Assembly: GCF_010731115.1 (NCBI RefSeq)
Contig: NZ_AP022616.1
Location: forward strand, 4,030,001-4,094,000
DNA length: 64,000 nucleotides
Direction of reading: 5' to 3'
Source of the DNA: Mycolicibacterium phocaicum
Lineage (GTDB): Bacteria; Actinomycetota; Actinomycetes; Mycobacteriales; Mycobacteriaceae
The notes below the pieces were generated by a model, which worked only from the letters and a program-made list of their open reading frames with translations, made no database searches and was not told the origin of the DNA. Below, one piece after another: positions 44,256-54,978 of the stretch (position 1 is the first letter of the stretch; every line of letters starts with the position of its first letter). Made by a program: the position numbers and the translations under genes.

Positions 44256-44933
44256 CTAGCCGGATTCCGGAGCGTCCCAGAGCGAGCGGTAGTAGGCGAT
44301 GCGTTCGTCGTCGCGCACCACCCCATAGGCGTCCAGCAGGGCGGCCTCGTAGTTGCCGGGGTAGTTCCAGTCCAGGGACATGGTGGCGATGGCCAGGTCG
44401 GCCCACCGGTCGGCCACCCCGAGGTCCCCGATGTCGACGTGCCCGACGAACGCGCCGTCGTCGCTCATCAGGGTGTTCGGCGAGCACGCGTCGCCGTGGC
44501 AGACCACGAGCCGGTCCGGGTCGGGGACCACCCCGACCCAGGAGGGCCGCCCGAACGGGCAGTCCGCGACGGGCAGCGCGTCGTGCATGGCCCGCAGTCC
44601 GGCCCCGATCGCGCGGGCTGCGGTCTCGGGATCGTCGGCCCAGCGCGGGTCGACGGCGGAGCGGCCGGGCAGGCCGACGGTGTGCAGCCAGCCCGCGCCC
44701 TCGCCGAGCACGGGCGGGACGGCGATGTACCGGCCGGCCCAGCGCAGCCGGACGGCCTCGTCGGTCAGCAACGGCGCGTGCTCGGCGGGATAGGTCTTGA
44801 CGTACTCGTCGCCGGCGCCGATGGCGAACGTCACGCCGCCGAGTTCGTTCTCCCAGACCGCGGTCACGGGACGGCCGGTGGCCAGCGCGTGGACGACGTC
44901 GGGAACGGGAACAGGTCCGCTGGGGAAGGTCAC
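44256..44933 (-). CDS. Aminoglycoside phosphotransferase-fold kinase (Rv3817 type)
   Basis: About 225 residues with the APH kinase motifs: CHGDACSPN (catalytic HGDxxxxN) and VDIGDLGVADRWADLA (metal-binding Asp). This is the fold of aminoglycoside phosphotransferases, but at this locus it is a conserved mycobacterial gene (Rv3817) and need not give resistance. The GTG at 44933 is the best start; the frame continues upstream and the M. tuberculosis protein is a little longer, so the N-terminus is uncertain. Confidence 0.82.
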   Translation of the reverse strand: MTFPSGPVPVPDVVHALATGRPVTAVWENELGGVTFAIGAGDEYVKTYPAEHAPLLTDEAVRLRWAGRYIAVPPVLGEGAGWLHTVGLPGRSAVDPRWADDPETAARAIGAGLRAMHDALPVADCPFGRPSWVGVVPDPDRLVVCHGDACSPNTLMSDDGAFVGHVDIGDLGVADRWADLAIATMSLDWNYPGNYEAALLDAYGVVRDDERIAYYRSLWDAPESG

Positions 44934-44994
44934 CTGACTAGCCTTGCCTACCTTTCTGGGCGTAGTACCGGCGGTCCGCACTAGGCTGATCCCC

Positions 44995-45768
44995 GTGGAA
45001 CCGGTATATGGCACCGTGATCAAACTGGCGCGCACGGTGTGGCGGGCACAGGGTCTGAAATTCACCGTGACCGGCGCGGAGAACCTGCCGGTCAGCGGCG
45101 GCGCGGTGGTCGCGATCAACCACACCAGCTACTTCGACTTCACGTTCGCCGGGTTGCCCGCCGTCATGCAGAAGCGGGGCCGCAAGGTGCGGTTCATGGC
45201 GAAGAAGGAAGTCTTCGACAACAAGTACGGCGGCTGGCTGATGCGCAAGATGCGCCACATCGCCGTCGACCGCGGCAGCGGCGCGGACTCGTACGCCGAG
45301 GCGGTCAAGCAACTCAAGGCGGGCGAGCTCGTCGGCGTCTACCCCGAGGCCACCATCAGCCGCAGTTTCGAGATCAAGGCGTTCAAGTCGGGCGCGGCCC
45401 GCATGGCCATCGAGGCCGACGTGCCGATCGTCCCGCACATCATCTGGGGCGCCCAGCGGATCTGGACCAAGGGCCATCCGCGCAACATGCGCCGCCCCAA
45501 GGTGCCGATCTTCATCCACGTCGGTGAGCCCATCTACCCGACGCTGCCCGCCGCCGAGCTGACGGCGCTGTTGCACGCCCGCATGCAGCACCTGCTGTCG
45601 GAGGTCCAGGACCGCTATCCCGAACATCCCGCCGGCGAGTTCTGGGTGCCGCATCGGTTGGGCGGCGGGGCGCCGACGCTGGCCGAGGCCGACCAGATGG
45701 ACCTCGACGAAGCGCGCGAGAAGGCGGCACGCCGCGCGGCGCGGCAGGCGGAAGGTGCGCCGGAGTAG
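44995..45768 (+). CDS. PlsC-type acyltransferase 1
   Basis: A 257-residue 1-acylglycerol-3-phosphate acyltransferase-family protein (Rv3816c/Rv3815c/Rv3814c group). The catalytic HxxxxD is HTSYFD, and the phosphate-binding PEATISRS motif is kept. GTG at 44995. Followed within four bases by a paralog with the same layout, so they arose by tandem duplication. Lipid acceptor unknown; membrane-associated. Confidence 0.88.
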   Translation: MEPVYGTVIKLARTVWRAQGLKFTVTGAENLPVSGGAVVAINHTSYFDFTFAGLPAVMQKRGRKVRFMAKKEVFDNKYGGWLMRKMRHIAVDRGSGADSYAEAVKQLKAGELVGVYPEATISRSFEIKAFKSGAARMAIEADVPIVPHIIWGAQRIWTKGHPRNMRRPKVPIFIHVGEPIYPTLPAAELTALLHARMQHLLSEVQDRYPEHPAGEFWVPHRLGGGAPTLAEADQMDLDEAREKAARRAARQAEGAPE

Positions 45769-45772
45769 CGCC

Positions 45773-46510
45773 ATGGAGCCAGTTTTCCGCGGCATCGAGA
45801 TTGCCGCAAAGGCGGCGGTCGCCGCCACGGGAACCCGCATCACTTACCAAGGGCTGGAACATATTCCGGATACCGGCGGTGCGGTGATCGCGATCAACCA
45901 CACCGCTTACGTCGACTTCCTGCCGGCCGGTCTGGCCGCCACCCATCGCCGCCGCCGGGTGCGCTTCATGCTCAAGGCCGAGGTGCAGCAGGTGCCGATG
46001 GGCAACTTCCTGGTCAAGCGGGCCGGGCTCATCCCCGTCGACCGCAGTTCCGGTGGCGACGCGTATCCCGTCGCCGTCGAGCGGCTGCGCGCCGGGGAAC
46101 TGGTCGGGGTGTACCCGGAGGCCACGATCAGCCGCAGTTTCGAGCTCAAGGAGTTCAAGACCGGCGTGGCGCGGATGGCACTCGACGCGCAGGTGCCGAT
46201 CATCCCGGTGATCGTCTGGGGTGTGCACCGGATGTGGACCAAGGACCACCCGAAGCGGTTGGGGCGCAAGAAGATTCCGGTCATCGTCCGGGTCGGTGCG
46301 CCGATCACGGCGAACGGTCCGGTGGCCCAGGTGATGGCGATGCTGCAGCAGACGATGACCGATCAGCTCCATGCGGTGCAGGAGGAATACCCGCACCCGG
46401 CGGGTGAGTACTGGGTGCCGCGCCGGCTGGGTGGCGGCGCCCCGACGCCTGAGGAGGCCGAAGTGCTGGAGAAGGCCGAGCGGGCCCGTCGGGAAGCCGG
46501 GGGCCGGTGA
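45773..46510 (+). CDS. PlsC-type acyltransferase 2
   Basis: A 245-residue paralog of the upstream gene: HTAYVD is the catalytic motif and PEATISRSFELKEFKTG the glycerophosphate-binding motif. ATG at 45773, five bases after the upstream stop. M. tuberculosis has three such genes in a row here; only two are present. The stop overlaps the HAD gene start. Confidence 0.88.
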   Translation: MEPVFRGIEIAAKAAVAATGTRITYQGLEHIPDTGGAVIAINHTAYVDFLPAGLAATHRRRRVRFMLKAEVQQVPMGNFLVKRAGLIPVDRSSGGDAYPVAVERLRAGELVGVYPEATISRSFELKEFKTGVARMALDAQVPIIPVIVWGVHRMWTKDHPKRLGRKKIPVIVRVGAPITANGPVAQVMAMLQQTMTDQLHAVQEEYPHPAGEYWVPRRLGGGAPTPEEAEVLEKAERARREAGGR

Positions 46511-47322
46511 TGCTGCCCGCGCTGATCGCCACCGACGTCGACGGCACGCTGCTCGACACCCATGAGCGGGTGACGCCGCGGACCCGCGCCGCCGTGCAGG
46601 CCGCCGTCGCGAACGGCGCGAAGTTCGTGCTCGCCACCGGCCGGCCGCCGCGCTGGATACCGCCGGTGGTGGACGCCCTGGGACTGTCGCCGCTTGCGGT
46701 GTGCGCCAACGGTGCGGTGCTCTATGACTCCGCGACGGACCGCATCGTCTCGGCCCACACCTTGAGCCCGGATGCGTTGGGCGAGTTGGCCGAGATCGCC
46801 ACTCGGGTGATCCCGGGCGTCGGGCTGGCGGTCGAACGCGTGGGCCGTACCGCGTTCGACGAGTCCATGCCGCAGTTCGCGAGCTCGCCGGGCTACGAGC
46901 ATGCCTGGCACAACCCCGACAACACCGAGGTGTCGGTGGAGGACATGCTCAGCGTGCCGGCGGTGAAGCTGTTGATCCGCAAGGCGGGCGCGCACAGTGC
47001 CGATCTGGCCGCGGCGCTGGCCCCGCATGTCGGCGTCACGGGCGACCTGACCTATTCGACCAACAACGGGCTCATCGAGGTGGTGCCGCTGGGCATCAGC
47101 AAGGCCACGGGAGTCGCCGAGATCATCCGCCCGCTGGGTCTGACCGCCGACGACGTCGTCACCTTCGGTGACATGCCCAACGACATCCCGATGCTGACCT
47201 GGGCCGGCCTGGGAGTGGCGATGGGCAATGCGCATCCGGAGGCCCTCGAGGCTGCCGACGAGGTCACCACGACCAACAGCGACGACGGGGTGGCCCGGGT
47301 GCTCGAACGCTGGTGGCTCTAG
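46507..47322 (+). CDS. HAD-superfamily (Cof-type) phosphatase (Rv3813c type)
   Basis: A 271-residue HAD hydrolase. Motif I is DVDGTLLD near residues 10-17; motif III is Lys-containing SKATGV; motif IV is FGDMPNDIPML. The Cof-type C2 cap places it with sugar-phosphate or nucleotide phosphatases. Start is GTG 46507 or the next codon ATG 46510; both overlap the upstream stop. Same transcript as the acyltransferases. Confidence 0.88.
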   Translation: MMLPALIATDVDGTLLDTHERVTPRTRAAVQAAVANGAKFVLATGRPPRWIPPVVDALGLSPLAVCANGAVLYDSATDRIVSAHTLSPDALGELAEIATRVIPGVGLAVERVGRTAFDESMPQFASSPGYEHAWHNPDNTEVSVEDMLSVPAVKLLIRKAGAHSADLAAALAPHVGVTGDLTYSTNNGLIEVVPLGISKATGVAEIIRPLGLTADDVVTFGDMPNDIPMLTWAGLGVAMGNAHPEALEAADEVTTTNSDDGVARVLERWWL

Positions 47323-47326
47323 CGGG

Positions 47327-48943
47327 TCAGCTCTGCATCTCGATGCGGCTGAACCGCTCGAGCTGCACCGGCTCCTGCTTCGGCGGCGGCGGAAGTTCTT
47401 GCGGCACACCGTCGATGACGCGCGTGACGGTCCCGTTCTCGCGGTCGAAGTTGAGAGTGCCGTGCTGGAAGTTCTGCACGATCCACTGCGGTTCGGCGAT
47501 TTCGCCGCTGGTCGGCAGTCCGAGTGCGCCGCGTTCGAAACCCAGTGCGCCCCAGGCGTCGTAGAGGGCACCGGTGAGCGGCTGGGCGCCGGTGGCCGGT
47601 GACCAGTACATGGCGCCGTGGTCGAACGTGGCGTAGCGGGTGTGCCCGTCGGCCGCGGCCTCCGGTGACGTGGCGACGCCGAGCGGGCCGGACGCCCCGC
47701 CCATCGCCTGCCACTTGTCGAAGATGGCACCGCCGCGCAGCATGTCCATCGCACTGAGGGCGCCCGGTGGGGCCGTGAAAGATGCTGCGATATCCCGCAA
47801 TTCGCCCATGGCTGCGTAGGCGGCGTTACCCGGGCAGTCGGTGTTGCCGACGTCGCGGTGGGTGAAGATCGTCGGCAGCGTCGGCGTCGCGCCGGCGGGG
47901 AAGTGGGTGAACGAGCCGCCGCCCGACGTCAGCACCACGCTGCCGAGCGGGTTGACGTGGTCCAGGCTCAGCCGCCAGCCGATCAGCCGGCCGGTCATCT
48001 TCAGCTGCAGCGGGGTCGGGGGCACGGCGTCGAAGTCGCCGAGCATCGCCACACCCCAGGTGTCGACGTTGAATCCGCCGGTGTGCGAGCCTTCGACGGG
48101 GCGCGTCATGCCGCCGAACCGGCCCTCGAAAACCTGGCCGTACTTGTCGACCAGGGCGTTGTAAGCGATGTCGCACCAACCCAATTCGCGGGTGTGGTAC
48201 TCGTAGATCGACCGGACGATGCCCGCGGAATCCTCGGGCGCGTAGTCGTTGCTGCCGGCGGTGTGGTGCACGATGGCGGCGCGCACGCCCGGGTCATAGA
48301 CCGGTTGTCCGCAGCGCACGCTCTCGTTGGCGCCCCACTGGGCCCGGCTGATGATGTTGGGTGGCTGGTTCGGCGCCGACACCGCGGTCGGCTGGAACTG
48401 CACATCGGCCGGAGCCTCCGGCGGACTGATGAGCACTGCTTTCATGCTGGCGCCCAACGGTTTCTCGACGTCGACGGGGCGGTACCCCAGGCCGGGACCC
48501 TGCGGCCGGTCGCCGGCGGGTGGCGTGGCAGCGGCTTCGGCGGGCCGGGTCACCGCGATCTGGACGGTTTTGGTGCGGCCGACGAACACGGGTTCGGTGC
48601 CGCGCGTCGTGGCGCGCGCCTCGCCGACACCATCTGGCGCCTCGACCTCGTACCAGGGGCCCCAGGATCCGTCGGCCTTCTGGGCGCGCACCCGGGCCGA
48701 GGTTCCGGTGAAGTCCGACGCCGTGAGCGCGACCAGGGAGAAAGGAGTGTCCTGGTGGATTTCCCGGACGGTCTGCCCGCCACCGACGCCGGCCAGCGGC
48801 TGCGTGTGGAGCTCCGGCGCCGACGGCTTGTCGTCCGTCAGGCCGGGGATGTTCGGGATGCCGCTGACGGCCAGCGGCACCATCACGACGGTCGCCGCCA
48901 GAGCGGACAACAGTATTGACGGTGCGGGACGACGGCGCGGCAC
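47327..48943 (-). CDS. Secreted PGRP-type N-acetylmuramoyl-L-alanine amidase with LGFP repeats (Rv3811 type)
   Basis: A 538-residue secreted protein. An N-terminal signal (SILLSALAATVVMVPLAVSG) precedes a beta-rich region, then a peptidoglycan-recognition/amidase-2 domain (IVHHTAGSNDY, TWGVAMLGDFD, FTHRDVGNTDCPG) with His and Cys zinc ligands. The C-terminus has LGFP-type repeats (GGASGPLGVATSPE, GFERGALGLPTSGE) that attach proteins to the mycobacterial envelope. Same length as Rv3811. GTG start. Acts on wall peptidoglycan. Confidence 0.9.
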   Translation of the reverse strand: MPRRRPAPSILLSALAATVVMVPLAVSGIPNIPGLTDDKPSAPELHTQPLAGVGGGQTVREIHQDTPFSLVALTASDFTGTSARVRAQKADGSWGPWYEVEAPDGVGEARATTRGTEPVFVGRTKTVQIAVTRPAEAAATPPAGDRPQGPGLGYRPVDVEKPLGASMKAVLISPPEAPADVQFQPTAVSAPNQPPNIISRAQWGANESVRCGQPVYDPGVRAAIVHHTAGSNDYAPEDSAGIVRSIYEYHTRELGWCDIAYNALVDKYGQVFEGRFGGMTRPVEGSHTGGFNVDTWGVAMLGDFDAVPPTPLQLKMTGRLIGWRLSLDHVNPLGSVVLTSGGGSFTHFPAGATPTLPTIFTHRDVGNTDCPGNAAYAAMGELRDIAASFTAPPGALSAMDMLRGGAIFDKWQAMGGASGPLGVATSPEAAADGHTRYATFDHGAMYWSPATGAQPLTGALYDAWGALGFERGALGLPTSGEIAEPQWIVQNFQHGTLNFDRENGTVTRVIDGVPQELPPPPKQEPVQLERFSRIEMQS

Positions 48944-49026
48944 AGCGCGAATGTTACGTATGTGTCAGGTGTTACCCGTGTTTCGACACGGATTACTGGG
49001 CTGTCAATTCTCTGCAAGACGCCGCA

Positions 49027-49063
49027 ACGGCACCGCAGAGCCTTGGGGCTTCTGCGGTGCCGT
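49027..49063 (-). terminator. Hairpin after erp
   Basis: ACGGCACCGCAGA (49027-49039) and TCTGCGGTGCCGT (49051-49063) form a perfect 13-base-pair stem, extended by GCC/GGC around TTGG, just past the erp stop. Confidence 0.8.
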
Positions 49064-49098
49064 CTCGGTTACAGGTCTTCAGTTGTGTGTGACGGATG

Positions 49099-50100
49099 TC
49101 AGACCGCGGGAGCGGCCACTGCCGGTGCGGCCGCGGCGGCTGCCGCCGGGGCGGCCTGAGCGGACTTGACCGCCGACGTGATGGCCGGCACGACCATGCC
49201 CTTCAGCAGGTCGATGGCCTGGGTCGCGCCCAGCTGGTTGGCGGCGCTGGTCAGGTCGCTGATCAGTCCGCCGCCGCCGCTGCTCGGGGCCGCGCCGAGG
49301 CCGAGGCCGTCGCCGCCGCCCAGTCCGACCGACGGGTCGCCGAGGATCGGGTAGCTGCCACCGAGGCCCTGGCCGGGGCCGAGGCCCAGGCTGGCGTTGG
49401 GATCGGTCATCGGCATGCCGGCGGCACCGAGCCCGGCCGGGCTCGCGCTGATCGACGGCGTGGTCAGGCCCGTGGCGTTCAGGCCGGGAGCGGTCAGTCC
49501 GGGCGTGCTCACGCTCGGGAGGGTCGCGCCCTGGGTCGTGAGACCGGCGCTGGGCAGGCCGGCGCCGGGCAGGCCCGGCGTCAGTGCCGACGGGCTGGTG
49601 CCGGTGAGGCCGGTGGGCGGGGTCAGGCCGGGTGCGGTCGCGCCCGTCGGCGGGGTCAGGCCGGGTGCGGTCAGACCGGTCGCCGGGGTGGTGCCCAGGC
49701 CCGGGGTCAGGCCGGCCGGCGGCGTGAGGCCACCCGCCGGGGTGAGGCCGGCCGGCGGGGTCAGGCCTGGGGTGGCGCCCAGGCTGGGGCTGGTGCCCAG
49801 GCCCGGGGTCAGGCCGGTCTGCGGGGACAGGCCGCCGGTCAGGGGGCTGGGGGAGCTCGCGGCTCCGCCCATGAGGTTCGGCAGGTTGACGCCGAACTGG
49901 GACAGGCCCTGCGACAGCGCGGACATGACCTCGTTGGGGAGGTCGGTCACGAGCGCGGCCTGGACGAATTCCCGGTGCTGCGGAGTCGGGTTTGCCGGGG
50001 TCATCTCGGCGACCGCCACGAGTGCGATCGGACTTGCGACGGCCACGGCGGCGACTGCGCTCATGGCTGTCGAGAGCTTGCGTCGACGTCGGTTAGGCAC
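49099..50100 (-). CDS. erp: Exported repetitive protein Erp
   Basis: A 333-residue secreted envelope protein needed for virulence and wall integrity in mycobacteria. A Sec signal peptide (TAMSAVAAVAVASPIALVAVA) is followed by the ordered N-domain (PQHREFVQAALVTDLPNEVM), then a species-variable block of PGLTPP-type pentapeptide repeats (about residues 75-190). A C-terminal Ala-rich hydrophobic part closes it. GTG at 50100, eight bases after AGGAGA. It is divergent from glf. Also called pirG (Rv3810). Confidence 0.93.
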   Translation of the reverse strand: MPNRRRRKLSTAMSAVAAVAVASPIALVAVAEMTPANPTPQHREFVQAALVTDLPNEVMSALSQGLSQFGVNLPNLMGGAASSPSPLTGGLSPQTGLTPGLGTSPSLGATPGLTPPAGLTPAGGLTPPAGLTPGLGTTPATGLTAPGLTPPTGATAPGLTPPTGLTGTSPSALTPGLPGAGLPSAGLTTQGATLPSVSTPGLTAPGLNATGLTTPSISASPAGLGAAGMPMTDPNASLGLGPGQGLGGSYPILGDPSVGLGGGDGLGLGAAPSSGGGGLISDLTSAANQLGATQAIDLLKGMVVPAITSAVKSAQAAPAAAAAAAPAVAAPAV

Positions 50101-50295
50101 GGAAGTCTCCTCAATCTGTGGGGTACGGCTCGAGCTGGCTTGCTGAGTCGTCGGTACTGACGTCATCGATGTTAAAGCTGTGATTAGTGGGATTAGAGTG
50201 ACGATGCGGAATCGTGAGCGAATTGCGACCGGCCCGCGCACTGCCCGACCCGACCGGGTGTTTTCGGGCCGAACGGCCTCTGTCGGATACCCTGA

Positions 50296-51537
<1,242 letters not shown>

Positions 51538-51542
51538 AGACC

Positions 51543-53492
51543 ATGAGCGACATCCCGTCCGGCGCATTGGCGTCGGGAGAGTCCCGTGCGGTGAGCCTGC
51601 TGTCGCGGGTCATCCTGCCCCGTCCGGGTGAGCCCCTCGACGTCCGCAAGCTGTACATCGAGGAGTCGTCCACCAACGCCCGGCGCGCGCATGCCCCGAC
51701 CCGCACCACGCTGGAAATCGGTGGGGAGTCCGAGGTTTCGTTCGCCACCTACTTCAACGCGTTCCCGGCCAGCTACTGGCGCCGCTGGTCGATCCTGACC
51801 TCGGTGGTGCTGCGCGTCGAGCTGACCGGCGGCGCGCGTGTCGACGTCTACCGCTCGAAGGCGACCGGCGCCCGAATCACCGTGGGCGGCAGCGAGATTG
51901 CCAGCGGCGACGACGGCCTGCCGGCAGTGGTCGAGTTCGAGATCGGGCTGGAGCCGTTCGAGGACGGCGGCTGGATCTGGTTCGACATCACCACCGACAC
52001 TGCGGTGACGGTGCTGGGCGCCGGCTGGTACGCGCCCGTGGAGGCGCCCGGGCGGGCGAACATCACGATCGGTATCCCGACCTTCAACCGGCCGGCGGAC
52101 GCCGTCAACGCGCTCGCGGCGCTGACGTCGGATCCGTTGGTGGACCAGGTGATCGGCGCGGTCATCGTGTCTGATCAGGGTGCGAACAAGGTGAAGGACC
52201 ACCCCGACTTCGCGGCCGCGGCGGCCCCGCTGGCCGACCGGCTGGCCATCCACAACCAGCCGAACCTCGGTGGCTCCGGCGGCTACAGCCGCGTGATGTA
52301 CGAAGCGCTGAAACACACTGACTGCGAACAGATTCTGTTCATGGACGACGACATCCGCGTCGAGCCCGACTCGATCCTGCGGGCGCTGGCGTTCAACCGG
52401 TTCGCCAAGACGCCGACCCTGGTCGGTGGCCAGATGCTCAACCTGCAGGAGCCCTCGCACCTGCACGTCATGGGCGAGATGGTCGACTCGGCCAACTTCA
52501 TGTGGACGCACGCCATCAACGCCGAGTACGACCACAACTTCGCGAAGTACCCCCTCGCCGACGAGGAGGAGTACCGCAGCCGAATCCTGCACCGCCGCAT
52601 CGACGTCGACTACAACGGCTGGTGGATGTGCATGATCCCGCGCGCCGTCGCCGAGGAGCTGGGGCAGCCGCTGCCGCTGTTCATCAAGTGGGACGACGCC
52701 GACTACGGCCTGCGTGCGGGCGAACACGGCTACCCGACGGTGACGCTGCCCGGCGCGGCGATCTGGCACATGGCGTGGAGCGACAAAGACGACGCCATCG
52801 ACTGGCAGGCGTACTTCCACCTGCGCAACCGCCTCGTCGTGGCGGCGCTGCACTGGGACGGCAACATCCGTGGCCTGGTTGCGAGCCACTTCAAGGCGAC
52901 CATGAAACACCTGCTGTGCCTTGAGTATTCGACGGTGGCCATCCAGAACCGGGCGATGGACGACTTCCTCGCCGGGCCGGACAACCTGTTCACCATCCTC
53001 GAGTCCGCACTGCCCGACGTGCGCGCCATGCGTAACGAGTACCCCGACGCCGTTGTGCTGGAAAGCGCCACCTCGCTGCCCGCGCCATCGGACAAGAAGT
53101 GGCGCCGGAAGGTCAAGATTCCCACCAGCCCGCCGGCGATCGCGATCCGGCTCACTCGTGGCGTCGTCAACCAGCTCAAGCCGCACGACCCGGAACACCA
53201 TGTGCGGCCGCAGATCAACGTCGCGACGCAGGACGCCCGCTGGTTCTCGCTGTGCATGGTCGACGGTGTCACCGTCACCACTGCCGACGGCCGCGGTGTC
53301 GTCTACCGCCAGCGCGACCGCGAGAAGATGTTCGAGTTGCTGCGGGAATCGCTCAAGCGTCAGGCGCTGCTGGCCCGCAGGTTCAACCGCCTGCGGAAGG
53401 TTTACCGCAACGCGCTGCCGGAGCTGACGAGCAAGGAGAGGTGGGAGACCGTGCTGTTGGCCTCCCAGCCGGAATCGGCCGGTGCCCGGTGA
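51543..53492 (+). CDS. glfT2: Galactofuranosyltransferase 2
   Basis: A 649-residue GT2-family enzyme that polymerises the galactan with alternating beta-1,5 and beta-1,6 links, using UDP-galactofuranose. The metal-binding acidic motif is FMDDDIRVEP (Asp268-270) and the acceptor-site acidic pair is WDDADYGLRAGEHGYP. A C-terminal region for tetramer contacts is present. The stop overlaps the next GTG start (GTGA). Confidence 0.95.
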   Translation: MSDIPSGALASGESRAVSLLSRVILPRPGEPLDVRKLYIEESSTNARRAHAPTRTTLEIGGESEVSFATYFNAFPASYWRRWSILTSVVLRVELTGGARVDVYRSKATGARITVGGSEIASGDDGLPAVVEFEIGLEPFEDGGWIWFDITTDTAVTVLGAGWYAPVEAPGRANITIGIPTFNRPADAVNALAALTSDPLVDQVIGAVIVSDQGANKVKDHPDFAAAAAPLADRLAIHNQPNLGGSGGYSRVMYEALKHTDCEQILFMDDDIRVEPDSILRALAFNRFAKTPTLVGGQMLNLQEPSHLHVMGEMVDSANFMWTHAINAEYDHNFAKYPLADEEEYRSRILHRRIDVDYNGWWMCMIPRAVAEELGQPLPLFIKWDDADYGLRAGEHGYPTVTLPGAAIWHMAWSDKDDAIDWQAYFHLRNRLVVAALHWDGNIRGLVASHFKATMKHLLCLEYSTVAIQNRAMDDFLAGPDNLFTILESALPDVRAMRNEYPDAVVLESATSLPAPSDKKWRRKVKIPTSPPAIAIRLTRGVVNQLKPHDPEHHVRPQINVATQDARWFSLCMVDGVTVTTADGRGVVYRQRDREKMFELLRESLKRQALLARRFNRLRKVYRNALPELTSKERWETVLLASQPESAGAR

Positions 53493-54067
53493 GCCTCGAA
53501 GGCGCTGGAGGCATCGAGGGTGACGTCATTGCCGACGTCCCGCGCGGTGAGGACGCCATCCTGGTCGGCGTCCAGTCCGCACTGACCGGCCGTCCCGGCG
53601 TCCTCGCCGGCGCCCGGGTGCTGTCGTACTTCGGTGAGCACAGCCTGGGCTGGTTCGCCGTCTGTGGTCTGGGCGCGCTGCTGCAACCGCAGCGTCGCCG
53701 GGCCTGGGTGACGGCCGGTGTCGGCACCTTCTTCGCGCATGCGGCGGCCGTGCTGATCAAGCGGGTCGTGAAACGTGAACGCCCGCAACACCCGGCCATC
53801 GCCGTCAACGTCGGCACCCCGAGCCGGCTGAGCTTCCCGTCGGCGCATGCGACGTCGACCGCCGCCGCCGCGATCCTCATCGGCCGGGCCACGGGCCTGC
53901 CGCTGCCGTGGTTCCTGGTGCCGCCGATGGCGTTGTCGCGCTTGGTTCTCGGCGTGCACTATCCCACTGACGTCCTGACCGGTGTCGTGGTGGGAACCGC
54001 GGTCGCCGAATCAGTCGGCGCGATTTCCGAGCGAACTGCAAAGCGCGAACCGAAGGCTGGGGCATGA
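53489..54067 (+). CDS. PAP2-family phosphatase (Rv3807c type)
   Basis: A 192-residue membrane phosphatase with the three PAP2 motifs: KRVVKRERP, PSAHA and SRLVLGVHYPTDV. It sits between glfT2 and ubiA and is thought in mycobacteria to be the decaprenyl-phosphoribose phosphatase that acts after UbiA in making the arabinose donor. About four membrane helices. GTG start, coupled on both sides (GTGA and ATGA overlaps). Confidence 0.9.
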   Translation: MSLEGAGGIEGDVIADVPRGEDAILVGVQSALTGRPGVLAGARVLSYFGEHSLGWFAVCGLGALLQPQRRRAWVTAGVGTFFAHAAAVLIKRVVKRERPQHPAIAVNVGTPSRLSFPSAHATSTAAAAILIGRATGLPLPWFLVPPMALSRLVLGVHYPTDVLTGVVVGTAVAESVGAISERTAKREPKAGA

Positions 54068-54978
54068 CCGAAGTGACGCAGGAGCTGGGGCCACCGAAGA
54101 ACCTGGCCGCCGGCATCGTCAAGGCGCTGCGGCCGCGGCAGTGGGTGAAGAACGTCCTGGTGTTGGTCGCGCCGCTGGCAGCCCTCGGCGTGCAGGCGCA
54201 CTACAGCTACACCGAGGTGCTCAAAGCCGTCGGCGTCGCGTTCGTGGTGTTCTGCATGGCTGCGTCGTGTATCTACCTGATCAACGATGCCCGCGACGTG
54301 GAAGCAGACCGCCTGCACCCGACAAAGCAGTACCGCCCGATCGCCGCCGGCGTCGTCTCGGTACAGCTGGCCTACTCGCTGGCCGTCGTGCTCGGTGTCG
54401 GCTCGCTCGCCATCTCGTGGTGGCTCACGCCCAGCCTGGCGATCGTCATGGCGGTCTATATCGCGTCCCAGCTGGCCTACTGCTTCGGTCTGAAACATCA
54501 AGCGGTGCTGGATATCTGCATCAACGCCTCGGGTTTCCCGCTGCGCGGTATCGCCGGCGGTGTGGCCGCCGGGATTCCGCTGTCCAAATGGTTCCTGCTG
54601 GTGTTCGCGTTCGGCTCGCTGTTCATGTCGGCCGGAAAGCGTTACGCCGAACTGCAGCTCGCCGAACGCACGGGCGCCAAGATCCGCAAGGCACTGGAGT
54701 CCTACACCAGCAGCTACCTGCGGTTCGTCTGGACGCTGTCGGCGACTGCCGTGGTGCTCTGCTACGGCCTGTGGGCCTTCGAGGGCAACAAGGGCACGTG
54801 GTTCGCGGTGTCGTTGGTGCCGTTCACCATCGCGATCCTGCGTTACGCCGTCGACGTCGACAGTGGCGCGGCGGGTGAGCCCGAGGAGATCGTGCTGAAC
54901 GACCGGGTGTTGCAGCTGCTGGGCGTGGCCCTGGTCGCGACGCTCGTTGCCGCGATTCTGCCCGGACTGATCCGGTGA
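54064..54978 (+). CDS. ubiA: Decaprenyl-phosphate phosphoribosyltransferase
   Basis: A 304-residue UbiA-superfamily membrane enzyme that joins phosphoribose from PRPP to decaprenyl phosphate, the first step to decaprenylphosphoryl arabinose. The metal-binding motif NDARDVEADRLHP is kept. About nine helices. ATG overlaps the PAP2 stop; its stop overlaps the aftB GTG. Confidence 0.94.
   Translation: MTEVTQELGPPKNLAAGIVKALRPRQWVKNVLVLVAPLAALGVQAHYSYTEVLKAVGVAFVVFCMAASCIYLINDARDVEADRLHPTKQYRPIAAGVVSVQLAYSLAVVLGVGSLAISWWLTPSLAIVMAVYIASQLAYCFGLKHQAVLDICINASGFPLRGIAGGVAAGIPLSKWFLLVFAFGSLFMSAGKRYAELQLAERTGAKIRKALESYTSSYLRFVWTLSATAVVLCYGLWAFEGNKGTWFAVSLVPFTIAILRYAVDVDSGAAGEPEEIVLNDRVLQLLGVALVATLVAAILPGLIR

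Noticed and set aside
44256..44933. The APH-fold gene as an aminoglycoside resistance determinant
   Set aside because: It sits in the conserved Rv3817 position beside the Rieske gene and has no mobile context, so a housekeeping kinase is more likely.
49600..49830. Repetitive DNA in erp, considered as a minisatellite
   Set aside because: The repeats encode the known PGLTPP-type variable region of Erp and are in frame.
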